Shown here piece by piece: positions 5,768 to 11,531 of a DNA stretch of 28,528 bases. The stretch is taken from the IMG/VR virus record IMGVR_UViG_3300044547_000059, positions 1 to 28,528 of that record. One strand, 5' to 3'. Within the stretch, counting starts at the first letter, position 1, and each line of letters starts with the position of its first letter. The position numbers and the translations under genes were made by a program. The notes beneath the pieces were generated by a model. That model saw nothing but the letters and a program-made list of their open reading frames with translations, was not told the DNA's origin and ran no database searches. This DNA is from a virus.

Positions 5768-5977
5768 ATGAATCCAAAAGAAACCGCAGAATACTTAATA
5801 GCCAAATTTAATTTTATACCAATTAATAATGGATATTCTTACAATGATTTACTTGAAATTAGAAAACAATGTGCTTTGGTATGTGCTTATGAAGTACAAG
5901 GTGAATATCAAATAGAACACGATCCTATAAAATATTTACTTTGGGAAAAAATAATAAAAGAAATAAAAGCATTATGA
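5768..5977 (+). CDS. Conserved-type hypothetical protein, 69 residues
   Basis: M-N-P-K-E-T-A-E-Y-L-I-A-K-F, then R-K-Q-C-A-L-V-C-A-Y-E-V and a final amphipathic helix. This is a pattern I recognise from many Bacteroidota phages (K-E-x-A-x-x-L-x-x-K-F ... Q-C-A-L), always of unknown function. It starts two bases after the previous stop, and its stop overlaps the next start (ATGA). Confidence 0.75.
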   Translation: MNPKETAEYLIAKFNFIPINNGYSYNDLLEIRKQCALVCAYEVQGEYQIEHDPIKYLLWEKIIKEIKAL

Positions 5978-6411
5978 AAGAAGTCCACAAGACATATATG
6001 GCAGAACTTGAAATTGAGGTTTTGCGAGATAAGAACAAAGAACTAAAAAAAGAAATAAACAGGTTAAAAGACCTATTAGATCAACATTTAAACATAAAAA
6101 CAACAAGAATGGACAAAGAACAACAAAAAGAGTATGCTATTGAAATAGCCGAAAAAGTATGTAATTACTATCAAATTAAATATGGACAAATGATGTCCAA
6201 ATATAGAGGCGAGGAAGTTACTTTGGCAAGGCAGATGACTATGTACTTAACTAAGGAAAAAACCGAATTAAATGGAGAGGAAATAGCACAAATCTTCAAT
6301 AGGGATAGGACAACAGTTTTGCACTCAATCCAAAAGATTAGGGGTCAATTGTCAAACAAGTTTGATGATACCATAAAAAAGGATGTTTTCAACTTAAATG
6401 TGCTTATTTAA
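5974..6411 (+). CDS. Stand-alone DnaA domain IV-like DNA-binding protein
   Basis: The start is the ATG at 5974 (ATGA overlap), giving 145 residues; an earlier in-frame ATG lies inside the previous gene. Residues about 8-40 form a charged coiled coil. Residues about 58-125 match the DnaA C-terminal DNA-binding domain: V-C-N-Y-Y-Q-I, A-R-Q-M-T-M-Y-L, E-I-A-Q-I-F and the signature N-R-D-R-T-T-V-L-H-S-I-Q-K-I (109-122). The AAA+ ATPase and domain I of DnaA are absent. It could bind DnaA-box-like sites on phage or host DNA, either to help phage replication or to compete with host DnaA. It lies directly upstream of the Bet recombinase. Confidence 0.8.
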   Translation: MKEVHKTYMAELEIEVLRDKNKELKKEINRLKDLLDQHLNIKTTRMDKEQQKEYAIEIAEKVCNYYQIKYGQMMSKYRGEEVTLARQMTMYLTKEKTELNGEEIAQIFNRDRTTVLHSIQKIRGQLSNKFDDTIKKDVFNLNVLI

Positions 6412-6462
6412 TTAGGTTATTAACACTAAAAGTATTAATTTTAAACTCTAAAACCAACCAAT

Positions 6463-7179
6463 ATGAACGAACAACAACTGGCTAAAAAGCCACAACTTTC
6501 GTACACGAAAGATCAAGTAGAGTTAGTAAAATCGCAGATTGCTCCAGAGGCAACAGTTGATGAACTAAAGCTATTTCTTTATCAAGCACAAAGGACAGGA
6601 CTTGATGCATTATCAAGGCAGATTTATTGCATCCACAGGAACGTTAAAACGCAAAACGGATGGTCTAAAAAAATGACCATTCAAACAAGCATTGATGGAT
6701 TCAGAGTAATCGCTGAACGTAGCGGAAACTATGGTGGACAAAGCGAACCTGTATTTGTAGAACAAGATGGTAAGTTAATTTCTTGTAAGGTATCAGTATT
6801 TAGATTTCACGGCGATTTAAGGTATGAAGCAGCCGTTGGAGTAGCTTATTGGGATGAATACTGCCAAAGAACAAACGAAGGCAAACCAATGGGATTATGG
6901 GCGAAAATGCCACATACAATGTTAAGTAAAGTTGCAGAAGCATTAGCTTTAAGAAAGGCTTACCCACAAGATTTAAGCGGACTTTATACAGGTGATGAAA
7001 TGGCGCAAAGTGATGAAAAACCAGCCTATATTAAAACGCACGATAATCTTGATGATTTAGAGTTAGCTATTGATTTATGCATTAGCACAAACGAATTGGC
7101 TGAACTTTACACATTGAATCAAGAATTAGCCGATAAAGAAGTAACTAAATTATTTACCAAGAAAAAACAAACTTTATGA
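6463..7179 (+). CDS. bet: Phage recombination protein Bet (Red-beta/RecT family single-strand annealase)
   Basis: A 238-residue protein with the Bet family hallmarks: E-L-K-L-F-L-Y-Q-A-Q-R-T-G-L-D-A-L, S-R-Q-I-Y, the I-D-G-F-R-V-I-A-E-R-S-G-N-Y-G-G segment (residues about 79-94), and L-S-K-V-A-E-A-L-A-L-R-K-A-Y-P. It anneals complementary single-stranded DNA in phage recombination and replication repair. The start at 6463 follows a 51-base AT-rich gap and has the AACCAACCAATATGAAC context shared with the gene at 4869. No partner exonuclease is recognisable nearby. The last four bases overlap the next gene. Confidence 0.93.
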   Translation: MNEQQLAKKPQLSYTKDQVELVKSQIAPEATVDELKLFLYQAQRTGLDALSRQIYCIHRNVKTQNGWSKKMTIQTSIDGFRVIAERSGNYGGQSEPVFVEQDGKLISCKVSVFRFHGDLRYEAAVGVAYWDEYCQRTNEGKPMGLWAKMPHTMLSKVAEALALRKAYPQDLSGLYTGDEMAQSDEKPAYIKTHDNLDDLELAIDLCISTNELAELYTLNQELADKEVTKLFTKKKQTL

Positions 7180-7421
7180 CACCATTAAATAAATTATGGG
7201 ATTTAAGAGAAGCAGTTAAGTTCTGGAATTACAAAGTAGATACAAGCTATCCTCAAAACGCAAGTGAAATGATTCATCAATTAAATTTAGCTAAGTATAA
7301 ACTTAAACTACATAAACAAAAGCACTTCCCAGAGTTATTAGATCAACCTAAAAGGGATTATGTTCCTTATCAAATGTTAGCTGATAAATTTGAAGTATTT
7401 GAAAACTTATTAAACGATTAA
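7176..7421 (+). CDS. Hypothetical protein, 81 residues
   Basis: ATGA overlap with the Bet stop. A helical protein rich in Lys, His and Trp (L-W-D-L-R-E-A-V-K-F-W-N-Y-K-V-D) with a C-terminal Y-Q-M-L-A-D-K-F-E-V-F-E-N-L-L. It is coupled to Bet, so a recombination or single-strand DNA handling role is possible but unproven. No motif recognised. Confidence 0.7.
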   Translation: MTPLNKLWDLREAVKFWNYKVDTSYPQNASEMIHQLNLAKYKLKLHKQKHFPELLDQPKRDYVPYQMLADKFEVFENLLND

Positions 7422-7423
7422 CT

Positions 7424-7594
7424 ATGCCTTATTCAACTTGCTGCGGAGCATATACCACCTTTGATGAAATTGGAATTTGTCCAGATTGTTTAGAACATTG
7501 CGACTGGGAAGAAGAAGAAGAAGATGAGGAAGAATTAGAACAAGATAGACAAAACGAAATAGCATTAGAACAAGAACAATTAAATAAACATTAA
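7424..7594 (+). CDS. Small Cys-rich protein with acidic tail, 56 residues
   Basis: The N-terminal half carries C6-C7, C19-P-x-C22 and C26 plus H25, a probable zinc-binding knuckle (S-T-C-C-G-A-Y and I-C-P-D-C-L-E-H-C). It is followed by a run of Glu/Asp (residues 29-39) and a charged helix. It starts two bases after the preceding stop. Zinc knuckles with an acidic tail often mediate protein contacts. Function unknown. Confidence 0.65.
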   Translation: MPYSTCCGAYTTFDEIGICPDCLEHCDWEEEEEDEEELEQDRQNEIALEQEQLNKH

Positions 7595-7604
7595 ACTAAA
7601 AACA

Positions 7605-7877
7605 ATGATTGTATTAAACATTTGCAAAGAGGAAATTAACTGGAAAGAAGCTAAAAACGGCAAACACTACGCAAACGTAGCTACCGACTTTTTAAAGCAA
7701 CCAGATGACAAAGGAAACACTCACACAGTATGGAATAACCAAACAATGGAGGAACGAGCAGAAAAAGCAAAGAAAAACTACTGTGGCAGAGGTAAGCAAG
7801 TTTCTTATAATGCACCAACAGGTAAAAAGGAATTTTCGGTAAACCAACAGGAATCAGAAGACGATTTACCATTCTAA
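7605..7877 (+). CDS. Small protein with SSB-like C-terminal tip
   Basis: 90 residues that end E-S-E-D-D-L-P-F, which closely matches the acidic C-terminal tip (D-D-I-P-F type) by which SSB recruits replication and repair partners. The body is too short for a full classical SSB but includes beta-like stretches (H-Y-A-N-V-A-T-D-F and H-T-V-W-N) that could form a reduced OB-like fold or another small domain. It sits just after the Bet annealase. Likely a single-strand DNA-associated accessory protein, or one that captures host SSB partners. The tip is seen; the function is inferred. Confidence 0.7.
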   Translation: MIVLNICKEEINWKEAKNGKHYANVATDFLKQPDDKGNTHTVWNNQTMEERAEKAKKNYCGRGKQVSYNAPTGKKEFSVNQQESEDDLPF

Positions 7878-7929
7878 AACAACCCCTCGTTGGGCGATAA
7901 CGTAAAGCGCAAATTTAAAACCTACAACT

Positions 7930-8166
7930 ATGAAAGCAACATTAACATTTGATTTATCAAATAAAGATGAAAAATTAGAATATGAAAATATAATGGCTTC
8001 AAAAGATTTTATTAAAGCTATTACTGAATTATATAATAAAACACATAAAGTATTAGAGTATCCTAATTCTTCAGATAGCAATTTACAATATGCAAATACT
8101 ATAAATAATGCTTTACATTGTGCATTATCAGATTATAATTTAGATATAAGACAATTTCAAAAATAA
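7930..8166 (+). CDS. Hypothetical protein, 78 residues
   Basis: Starts M-K-A-T-L-T-F-D-L, an N-terminal strand seen in many small Bacteroidota phage proteins, followed by a charged helical region (E-K-L-E-Y-E-N-I-M-A-S-K-D-F) and a polar C-terminus. It is preceded by a 52-base gap (7878-7929) containing a weak hairpin (CGTT 7888-7891 with AACG 7899-7902). Function unknown. Confidence 0.7.
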   Translation: MKATLTFDLSNKDEKLEYENIMASKDFIKAITELYNKTHKVLEYPNSSDSNLQYANTINNALHCALSDYNLDIRQFQK

Positions 8167-8182
8167 CTTAAAACTTAAAATT

Positions 8183-8377
8183 ATGAGCCAAAACCAACAA
8201 ATCGCAAACTACCTAAATAAAGGTAGAAAATTAACCCCTATTGATGCTTTAAACAAGTTCGGATGCTTTAGATTAGCAGCACGAATAGCTGACCTTAGGA
8301 ATGATGGAATGAATATTAAAACTACCATTGTTAAGCTAAAAAATAAGAAGCAAATAGCACAATATTCGGTTAATTAG
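8183..8377 (+). CDS. Helix-turn-helix protein (HTH_39-like), 64 residues
   Basis: I-A-N-Y-L-N-K-G-R-K-L-T-P-I-D-A-L-N-K-F-G-C-F-R-L-A-A-R-I-A-D-L-R is a compact winged-helix pattern. The L-T-P-I-D-A-L and R-L-A-A-R-I-A-D-L-R motifs are typical of a small phage DNA-binding family (Pfam HTH_39 type). The C-terminus forms the wing (I-K-T-T-I-V ... I-A-Q-Y). It is the last gene before the replication promoter and structured leader, so it could regulate them; that link is positional only. Confidence 0.8.
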   Translation: MSQNQQIANYLNKGRKLTPIDALNKFGCFRLAARIADLRNDGMNIKTTIVKLKNKKQIAQYSVN

Positions 8378-8379
8378 TT

Positions 8380-8387
8380 TAACTTTG
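8380..8387 (+). promoter_or_regulatory. Promoter -7 box of the replication leader
   Basis: TAACTTTG, identical to the boxes at 12568, 14100 and 17157, lies two bases after the upstream stop. With the usual distance, transcription would start near 8391, exactly at the first hairpin of the structured leader. No clear TTTG is seen at -33. Confidence 0.5.
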
Positions 8388-8390
8388 TAC

Positions 8391-8474
8391 AAAGGTGTCG
8401 GATACCTTATACTAACTTATTGGCTCAAAGCTGAAACCCTAATCCGACTGGGGTGGAAGCCGAGAGCCTTTTTT
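8391..8474 (+). ncRNA. Structured leader or small RNA with predicted kissing loop and terminator-like end
   Basis: Hairpin 1 is AAGGT (8392-8396) with ACCTT (8404-8408) and a seven-base loop GTCGGAT (8397-8403). Hairpin 2 is a long stem of matched segments, 8422-8426 with 8464-8468, 8430-8432 with 8458-8460, and 8436-8439 with 8451-8454, separated by symmetric 3x3 purine-rich internal loops. Its apical loop holds ATCCGAC (8442-8448), the exact complement of loop 1. Six T bases follow (8469-8474), as in an intrinsic terminator. The unit has its own promoter box and precedes the replication gene (8481), so it may be a free small RNA, an attenuator, or both. The structure was read by eye and matches no known class I can name. 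Confidence 0.6.
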
Positions 8475-8480
8475 ATTTTT

Positions 8481-9206
8481 ATGGCAAAGAGATTTACTGA
8501 TACAGAAAAGTGGAAAAAGCCTTTTATAAGGTCTTTAAAAGCCCCTTACAAGCTCCTTTGGTTATATATTTGTGATGACTGCGACCATTCTGGAATATGG
8601 CAAGTTGATTTAGAAGTAGCTGAAATAAGGATTGGCGAAAAGTTAGATGAGAAAAAAGCAATACAATATTTTGCGGAAAAAATAATTCCTTTAAATAATG
8701 GGACAAAGTGGTTTATACCAAGTTTTATTGAGTTTCAATATCCAAGCGGTTTAAGTGAAAATAACAAAGCGCATACTGGAATTATTAAAAGTTTAGAAAA
8801 GTATAAAAACGAAATAGACAACTTTAAGCCCCTTGAAAGCCCCTTGCAAGGGGACAAGGATATGGTTATGGATAAGGTAATGGTTAAGGATAAGGTTAAG
8901 GTAATGGTAACAATGCCATTTGAAAGCGAAGAATTTATAAATTATTGGGAAATGTGGAAGGAATTTAAAAGAAAACAATTTAAGTTTACATACGCTACTC
9001 CACAAAGCGAACAAGCAGCTTTAAAAGACTTGGTGAAACTATCAAATGGTGATGAACAAATTGCACTACAAATAATTGAACAATCATTAGCAAAAGGCTG
9101 GAAGGGTTTTTTTGCACTTAAAAACGAAACAAATGCAACAGGAATTAGCTACAATCGCAAACCAACTTTTAGTGAGAGAGAATGGGATGCCCTTAGAAAT
9201 CTATAA
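8481..9206 (+). CDS. Replication protein (initiator/primosome-like, two-domain)
   Basis: I chose the ATG at 8481, giving 241 residues, because the 32 codons before it (from a TTG at 8385) are the structured leader. The N-terminal domain (residues 1-100) has K-R-F-T-D-T-E-K-W-K-K-P-F-I-R-S-L, Y-K-L-L-W-L-Y-I and D-C-D-H-S-G-I-W, the form of winged-helix replication proteins in many Bacteroidota phages. A Lys/Asp/Met/Val repeat linker (about 115-145) follows, encoded by a hexanucleotide tract. The C-terminal part (about 150-241) is DnaD/replisome-organiser-like (Y-W-E-M-W-K-E-F ... K-G-W-K-G-F-F-A-L). It probably binds the origin and recruits host helicase. Confidence 0.7.
   Translation: MAKRFTDTEKWKKPFIRSLKAPYKLLWLYICDDCDHSGIWQVDLEVAEIRIGEKLDEKKAIQYFAEKIIPLNNGTKWFIPSFIEFQYPSGLSENNKAHTGIIKSLEKYKNEIDNFKPLESPLQGDKDMVMDKVMVKDKVKVMVTMPFESEEFINYWEMWKEFKRKQFKFTYATPQSEQAALKDLVKLSNGDEQIALQIIEQSLAKGWKGFFALKNETNATGISYNRKPTFSEREWDALRNL
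8826..8853. repeat. Direct repeat plus 14-base palindrome inside the replication gene
   Basis: AAGCCCCTTG occurs at 8826-8835 and again at 8837-8846. The second copy runs into the perfect palindrome CCCCTTGCAAGGGG (8840-8853). It is unusually GC-rich for this genome and sits immediately before the hexamer array, at the domain linker of the replication protein. Confidence 0.7.
8858..8911 (+). repeat. Nine in-register GG-starting hexamers (iteron-like tract)
   Basis: Hexamers start at 8858, 8864, 8870, 8876, 8882, 8888, 8894, 8900 and 8906. All begin GG and are otherwise A/T (types GGATAA, GGTTAA, GGTAAT, GGATAT and GGTTAT), except the last, GGTAAC. They encode the linker as alternating Asp/Val/Met/Lys residues. 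This could be a simple microsatellite or an initiator-binding array as in the lambda O gene. Confidence 0.65.
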
Positions 9207-9858
9207 TAAACTTGAGCCAGAAGAATTAAAAGTTGCAGTTGCTTTAGACACAATGAGTATTTGTAGATGCTCACCAATTGAGGTAAAAGAGCATTTAAAG
9301 ACCTGTATTGCTTTAAGCGGATGTCAAACACCTACAATAGAATTGTTTCAATTTTTATGCGAATTTGTAATTAAAAACTATGGCAACTTTAAACTAAAGG
9401 AATTAGGAGTAGCTTTTGAACTTTACGCAATGGGAAAATTATCAGTTGACAAAGCGATTATGTTTACACCTAAATTCTTTGGGGATGTAATGGCAGCTTA
9501 TAAGCCGATAGCTTTGCAAGTAAGACAAAAGACCTATGTAGAACCGCAACAAGTAGAAGTGCCTAAGATAAATGATGATGAAATTATTGAGGCATTATAC
9601 GAAAATTGGAATAAGTCGGCTAAAAGAGGCTGGGAGTTGCTAAATACAATGGCTTTTGATGTACTATGGAAGCGAAAGGAATTAAACAAGGAAAATCTTA
9701 GTCCAGAAAAAGCAGACCAGATTAAGAAAAAGATAATAGCACATTACAAGGTAACTGCTAAAACACCTAAAGACTTAGAGAAATTAAATAACGAAATATT
9801 TATTAAAAACGAGTGCAAAAGATATACTTTGTACCTATTTTTACAAAACCAATTATGA
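9133..9858 (+). CDS. Hypothetical protein coupled to the replication gene
   Basis: Starting at the ATG at 9133 (M-Q-Q-E-L-A-T-I-A-N-Q-L) gives 241 residues and a 74-base overlap with the replication gene. A later ATG at 9187 would reduce the overlap to 20 bases. The protein is helical. The middle includes a Cys-containing stretch (M-S-I-C-R-C-S-P-I-E-V-K-E-H-L-K-T-C) and F-V-I-K-N-Y-G-N-F-K-L-K-E-L-G-V-A-F, and the C-terminus is charged. The place right after an initiator is where phages often keep a helicase loader, but I see no Walker motifs, so that is only a positional guess. Confidence 0.7.
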   Translation: MQQELATIANQLLVRENGMPLEIYNKLEPEELKVAVALDTMSICRCSPIEVKEHLKTCIALSGCQTPTIELFQFLCEFVIKNYGNFKLKELGVAFELYAMGKLSVDKAIMFTPKFFGDVMAAYKPIALQVRQKTYVEPQQVEVPKINDDEIIEALYENWNKSAKRGWELLNTMAFDVLWKRKELNKENLSPEKADQIKKKIIAHYKVTAKTPKDLEKLNNEIFIKNECKRYTLYLFLQNQL

Positions 9859-9974
9859 AACAATTAACATTTATTTACGAATTGCTAAAGTTTACGATTA
9901 TTAGTGTTCCTTTAGCTTGTTGCATTTATTTAACTGCACATTTATACTTTGAAATAAAACGATTATTGAGATGA
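9855..9974 (+). CDS. Tiny membrane protein, 39 residues
   Basis: Coupled to both neighbours by ATGA overlaps (9855 and 9971). One hydrophobic segment (about residues 11-31, with adjacent Cys at 22-23) is flanked by K-Q-L-T-F-I-Y-E-L-L-K and a basic tail (E-I-K-R-L-L-R). No known family. It could be a membrane tether for replication or simply an accessory peptide. Confidence 0.55.
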   Translation: MKQLTFIYELLKFTIISVPLACCIYLTAHLYFEIKRLLR

Positions 9975-10168
9975 CAGGAATAGACAATAACATTGAGGTT
10001 AAATTAATTTATTTAGATACAAAAGAGGAAATATGGTTTAGGTCAATAGCAAAGGCAGTTAGGTTTTTAGGTACTGACTACAAAACGATTATGGCTTATA
10101 TGAACCCAATAAACAAAAAACGATACAAGCATAATAACCGATTATGTGTTGTTAGATTGAAAAAGTAA
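9971..10168 (+). CDS. Small NUMOD1-like DNA-binding protein, 65 residues
   Basis: The core reads W-F-R-S-I-A-K-A-V-R-F-L-G-T-D-Y-K-T-I-M-A-Y-M and then K-K-R-Y-K-H-N-N-R-L-C-V-V. This resembles the helix-turn-helix repeat found beside homing endonuclease domains (NUMOD1 type: F-x-S-I-x-x-A-x-x-x-L-G), here without a nuclease in the same chain. The next gene is an HNH-like NinG nuclease. Probably binds DNA. The family call is by pattern only. Confidence 0.6.
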   Translation: MTGIDNNIEVKLIYLDTKEEIWFRSIAKAVRFLGTDYKTIMAYMNPINKKRYKHNNRLCVVRLKK

Positions 10169-10171
10169 CCT

Positions 10172-10179
10172 TAATTTTG
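10172..10179 (+). promoter_or_regulatory. Candidate -7 box placing TSS at the ninG start
   Basis: TAATTTTG lies just after the upstream stop, and its last G is exactly five bases before the ATG at 10184. If used as a Bacteroidota -7 box, the transcript would begin at or next to the start codon. Confidence 0.4.
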
Positions 10180-10183
10180 CTTT

Positions 10184-10543
10184 ATGCCATTGATACCTTT
10201 ACCTAAATTGTTAGAAAAGACCCAAAAGGTAGTTAATGCGTATATAAGGAAACGAGATGAAGGATTGCCTTGTATTAGTTGCGGAAGCTACAATGGTAAT
10301 CAAGCTGGACATTACTTTACAGTTAAAGGGTATTCGGCTTTAAGGTTTAACGAATGGAACATCCATTTACAATGTGCTGGATGCAATATGTATAAGCACG
10401 GCAACCAAGCAATGTACCGAATCGGTTTAGTTGAAAGGATAGGCGAAAAAGCGGTTAAGGAGTTAGAGTTTGAAGCGGTTAACAATAGGCTAAAGAAATG
10501 GACAAGATTAGAATTAGAAGAAATAATAGAGAAATATAAATGA
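10184..10543 (+). CDS. ninG: NinG-type recombination nuclease (lambda Rap-like)
   Basis: A 119-residue protein with a zinc-binding C30-x-x-C33 and C64-x-x-C67 pair, G-H-Y at 42-44, A-L-R-F-N-E-W-N-I-H-L-Q-C-x-x-C-N at 52-68, and H-G-N-Q-A-M-Y-R-I-G-L. This matches the NinG (Rap) family, which cuts branched DNA structures during phage recombination and packaging. It is shorter than lambda NinG (about 200 residues) and holds essentially the HNH-like core. It forms a recombination set with Bet upstream. Confidence 0.88.
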   Translation: MPLIPLPKLLEKTQKVVNAYIRKRDEGLPCISCGSYNGNQAGHYFTVKGYSALRFNEWNIHLQCAGCNMYKHGNQAMYRIGLVERIGEKAVKELEFEAVNNRLKKWTRLELEEIIEKYK

Positions 10544-10716
10544 CCTTAGAATCAAACATATTTGAAACGTGCAAAGAGCAAGAAATAGCAGGTTATCCTT
10601 GTTATGTTTTTAAGATTGATGGTACTACGCACTATGTATTTGGCGAAACACAAGAACAAAGATTTGATTTTATGGCAGATTTAATAAATAAATATGGCGA
10701 AAGTAAGCAGCAATAA
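10540..10716 (+). CDS. Small hypothetical protein, 58 residues
   Basis: ATGA overlap with ninG. The sequence has I-F-E-T-C-K-E-Q-E-I-A-G-Y-P-C-Y-V-F-K-I-D-G-T-T-H-Y-V-F, a small beta-hairpin look, then a helix (R-F-D-F-M-A-D-L-I-N-K-Y). The last 23 bases overlap the next gene. Function unknown. Confidence 0.65.
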   Translation: MTLESNIFETCKEQEIAGYPCYVFKIDGTTHYVFGETQEQRFDFMADLINKYGESKQQ

Positions 10717-10813
10717 CAAAGTATCATTTGGCAAAAGAAAGTGTGGCAAGTACAAAAAGACATCTGGTCCAAAGGATAAGCCGGTTAAGCCATATCGTAA
10801 ACAAGGGAAATAA
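10694..10813 (+). CDS. Highly basic small protein, 39 residues
   Basis: M-A-K-V-S-S-N-N-K-V-S-F-G-K-R-K-C-G-K-Y-K-K, then proline/lysine-rich to the end. I recognise this type (M-A-K-V-S ... K-R-x-x-G-K ... K-Y-x-x-Q-G) as frequent in Bacteroidota phages, always tiny and very basic. It is probably nucleic-acid binding. It overlaps the gene before it by 23 bases and the one after by one base. Confidence 0.7.
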   Translation: MAKVSSNNKVSFGKRKCGKYKKTSGPKDKPVKPYRKQGK

Positions 10814-11007
10814 TGAAAAACACTTTAAGTAAAAGAATTTATACCTGTAAGTGCAAATCTATAGTTGAAGGATATGCTTGGGAAAATGAGCTAACTACGA
10901 TTCAATTTAAGTGCAATAAGTGTGGCAATTTTGTAGGCTTTGAGCAAATCAAAAAGAAGCCAATTATACAAATGCCATCAATACGAACACCAACAAAAAA
11001 CCGATAA
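10813..11007 (+). CDS. Zinc-ribbon protein, 64 residues
   Basis: Two Cys pairs, C12-x-C14 (Y-T-C-K-C) and C34-x-x-C37 (F-K-C-N-K-C-G-N), form a short zinc ribbon, followed by a basic Pro-rich tail (P-S-I-R-T-P-T-K-N-R). One-base overlaps couple it to the small basic protein upstream and the ParB-like gene downstream. Likely a DNA- or protein-binding adaptor in the ParB/methyltransferase operon. Confidence 0.7.
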   Translation: MKNTLSKRIYTCKCKSIVEGYAWENELTTIQFKCNKCGNFVGFEQIKKKPIIQMPSIRTPTKNR

Positions 11008-11531
11008 TGAACATCAACGAAATCAAGCCTAACCCAAACAATCCAAGAATTATTAAGGATGATAAGTTTAAGAAGCTGGTAAAGTCAATCCAAGACTTCC
11101 CACAAATGCTTGAGCTTAGACCTATTGTAATAGATGAGAACAATATTGTCTTAGGTGGCAATATGAGGCTAAAGGCTTGTATTGAAGCTGGACTTAAAGA
11201 TGTACCTGTAAAACAAGCTAAAGAACTAACTGAAGATCAAAAGAAAGAATTTATTGTAAAAGACAACGTAGGGTATGGTGAGTGGGATTGGGATGATCTT
11301 GCAAACAATTGGGATGAGCAATTACTTACCGAATGGGGATTAGATATACCAAACTTTGATTCTGGTGGATTTGCAGATCAAAATAAAGAATTAAGCCTTG
11401 ATGATGTAAGTGATTCAATGACTATAACTTTAAAGTATACAGAAGATGAATATCATTTAGTAAAAGAACAATTACATAAAATAGCAGCTACACCAGAACA
11501 AGCTATTTGGAAACTTTTAGGCAATGATTAA
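11007..11531 (+). CDS. ParB-like nuclease-domain protein
   Basis: 174 residues. The N-terminus has the ParB/Srx fold signature: I-K-P-N-P-N-N-P-R (residues 6-14), R-P-I-V-I-D-E-N-N-I-V-L-G-G-N-M-R-L-K-A-C (39-59), and a G-L-K-D-V-P-V strand. The rest is acidic (G-E-W-D-W-D-D-L-A-N-N-W-D) and lacks the HTH of chromosomal ParB. Such proteins in phages commonly sit next to DNA methyltransferases, as here, where they overlap by eight bases. Its role, a helper or specificity factor for the methylase or a nuclease, is not known. Confidence 0.85.
   Translation: MNINEIKPNPNNPRIIKDDKFKKLVKSIQDFPQMLELRPIVIDENNIVLGGNMRLKACIEAGLKDVPVKQAKELTEDQKKEFIVKDNVGYGEWDWDDLANNWDEQLLTEWGLDIPNFDSGGFADQNKELSLDDVSDSMTITLKYTEDEYHLVKEQLHKIAATPEQAIWKLLGND

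Noticed and set aside
8385-8480. In-frame extension of the replication protein upstream to a TTG start at 8385
   Set aside because: The extra 32 codons encode an implausible peptide and coincide with the structured leader; the ATG at 8481 gives the expected N-terminus.
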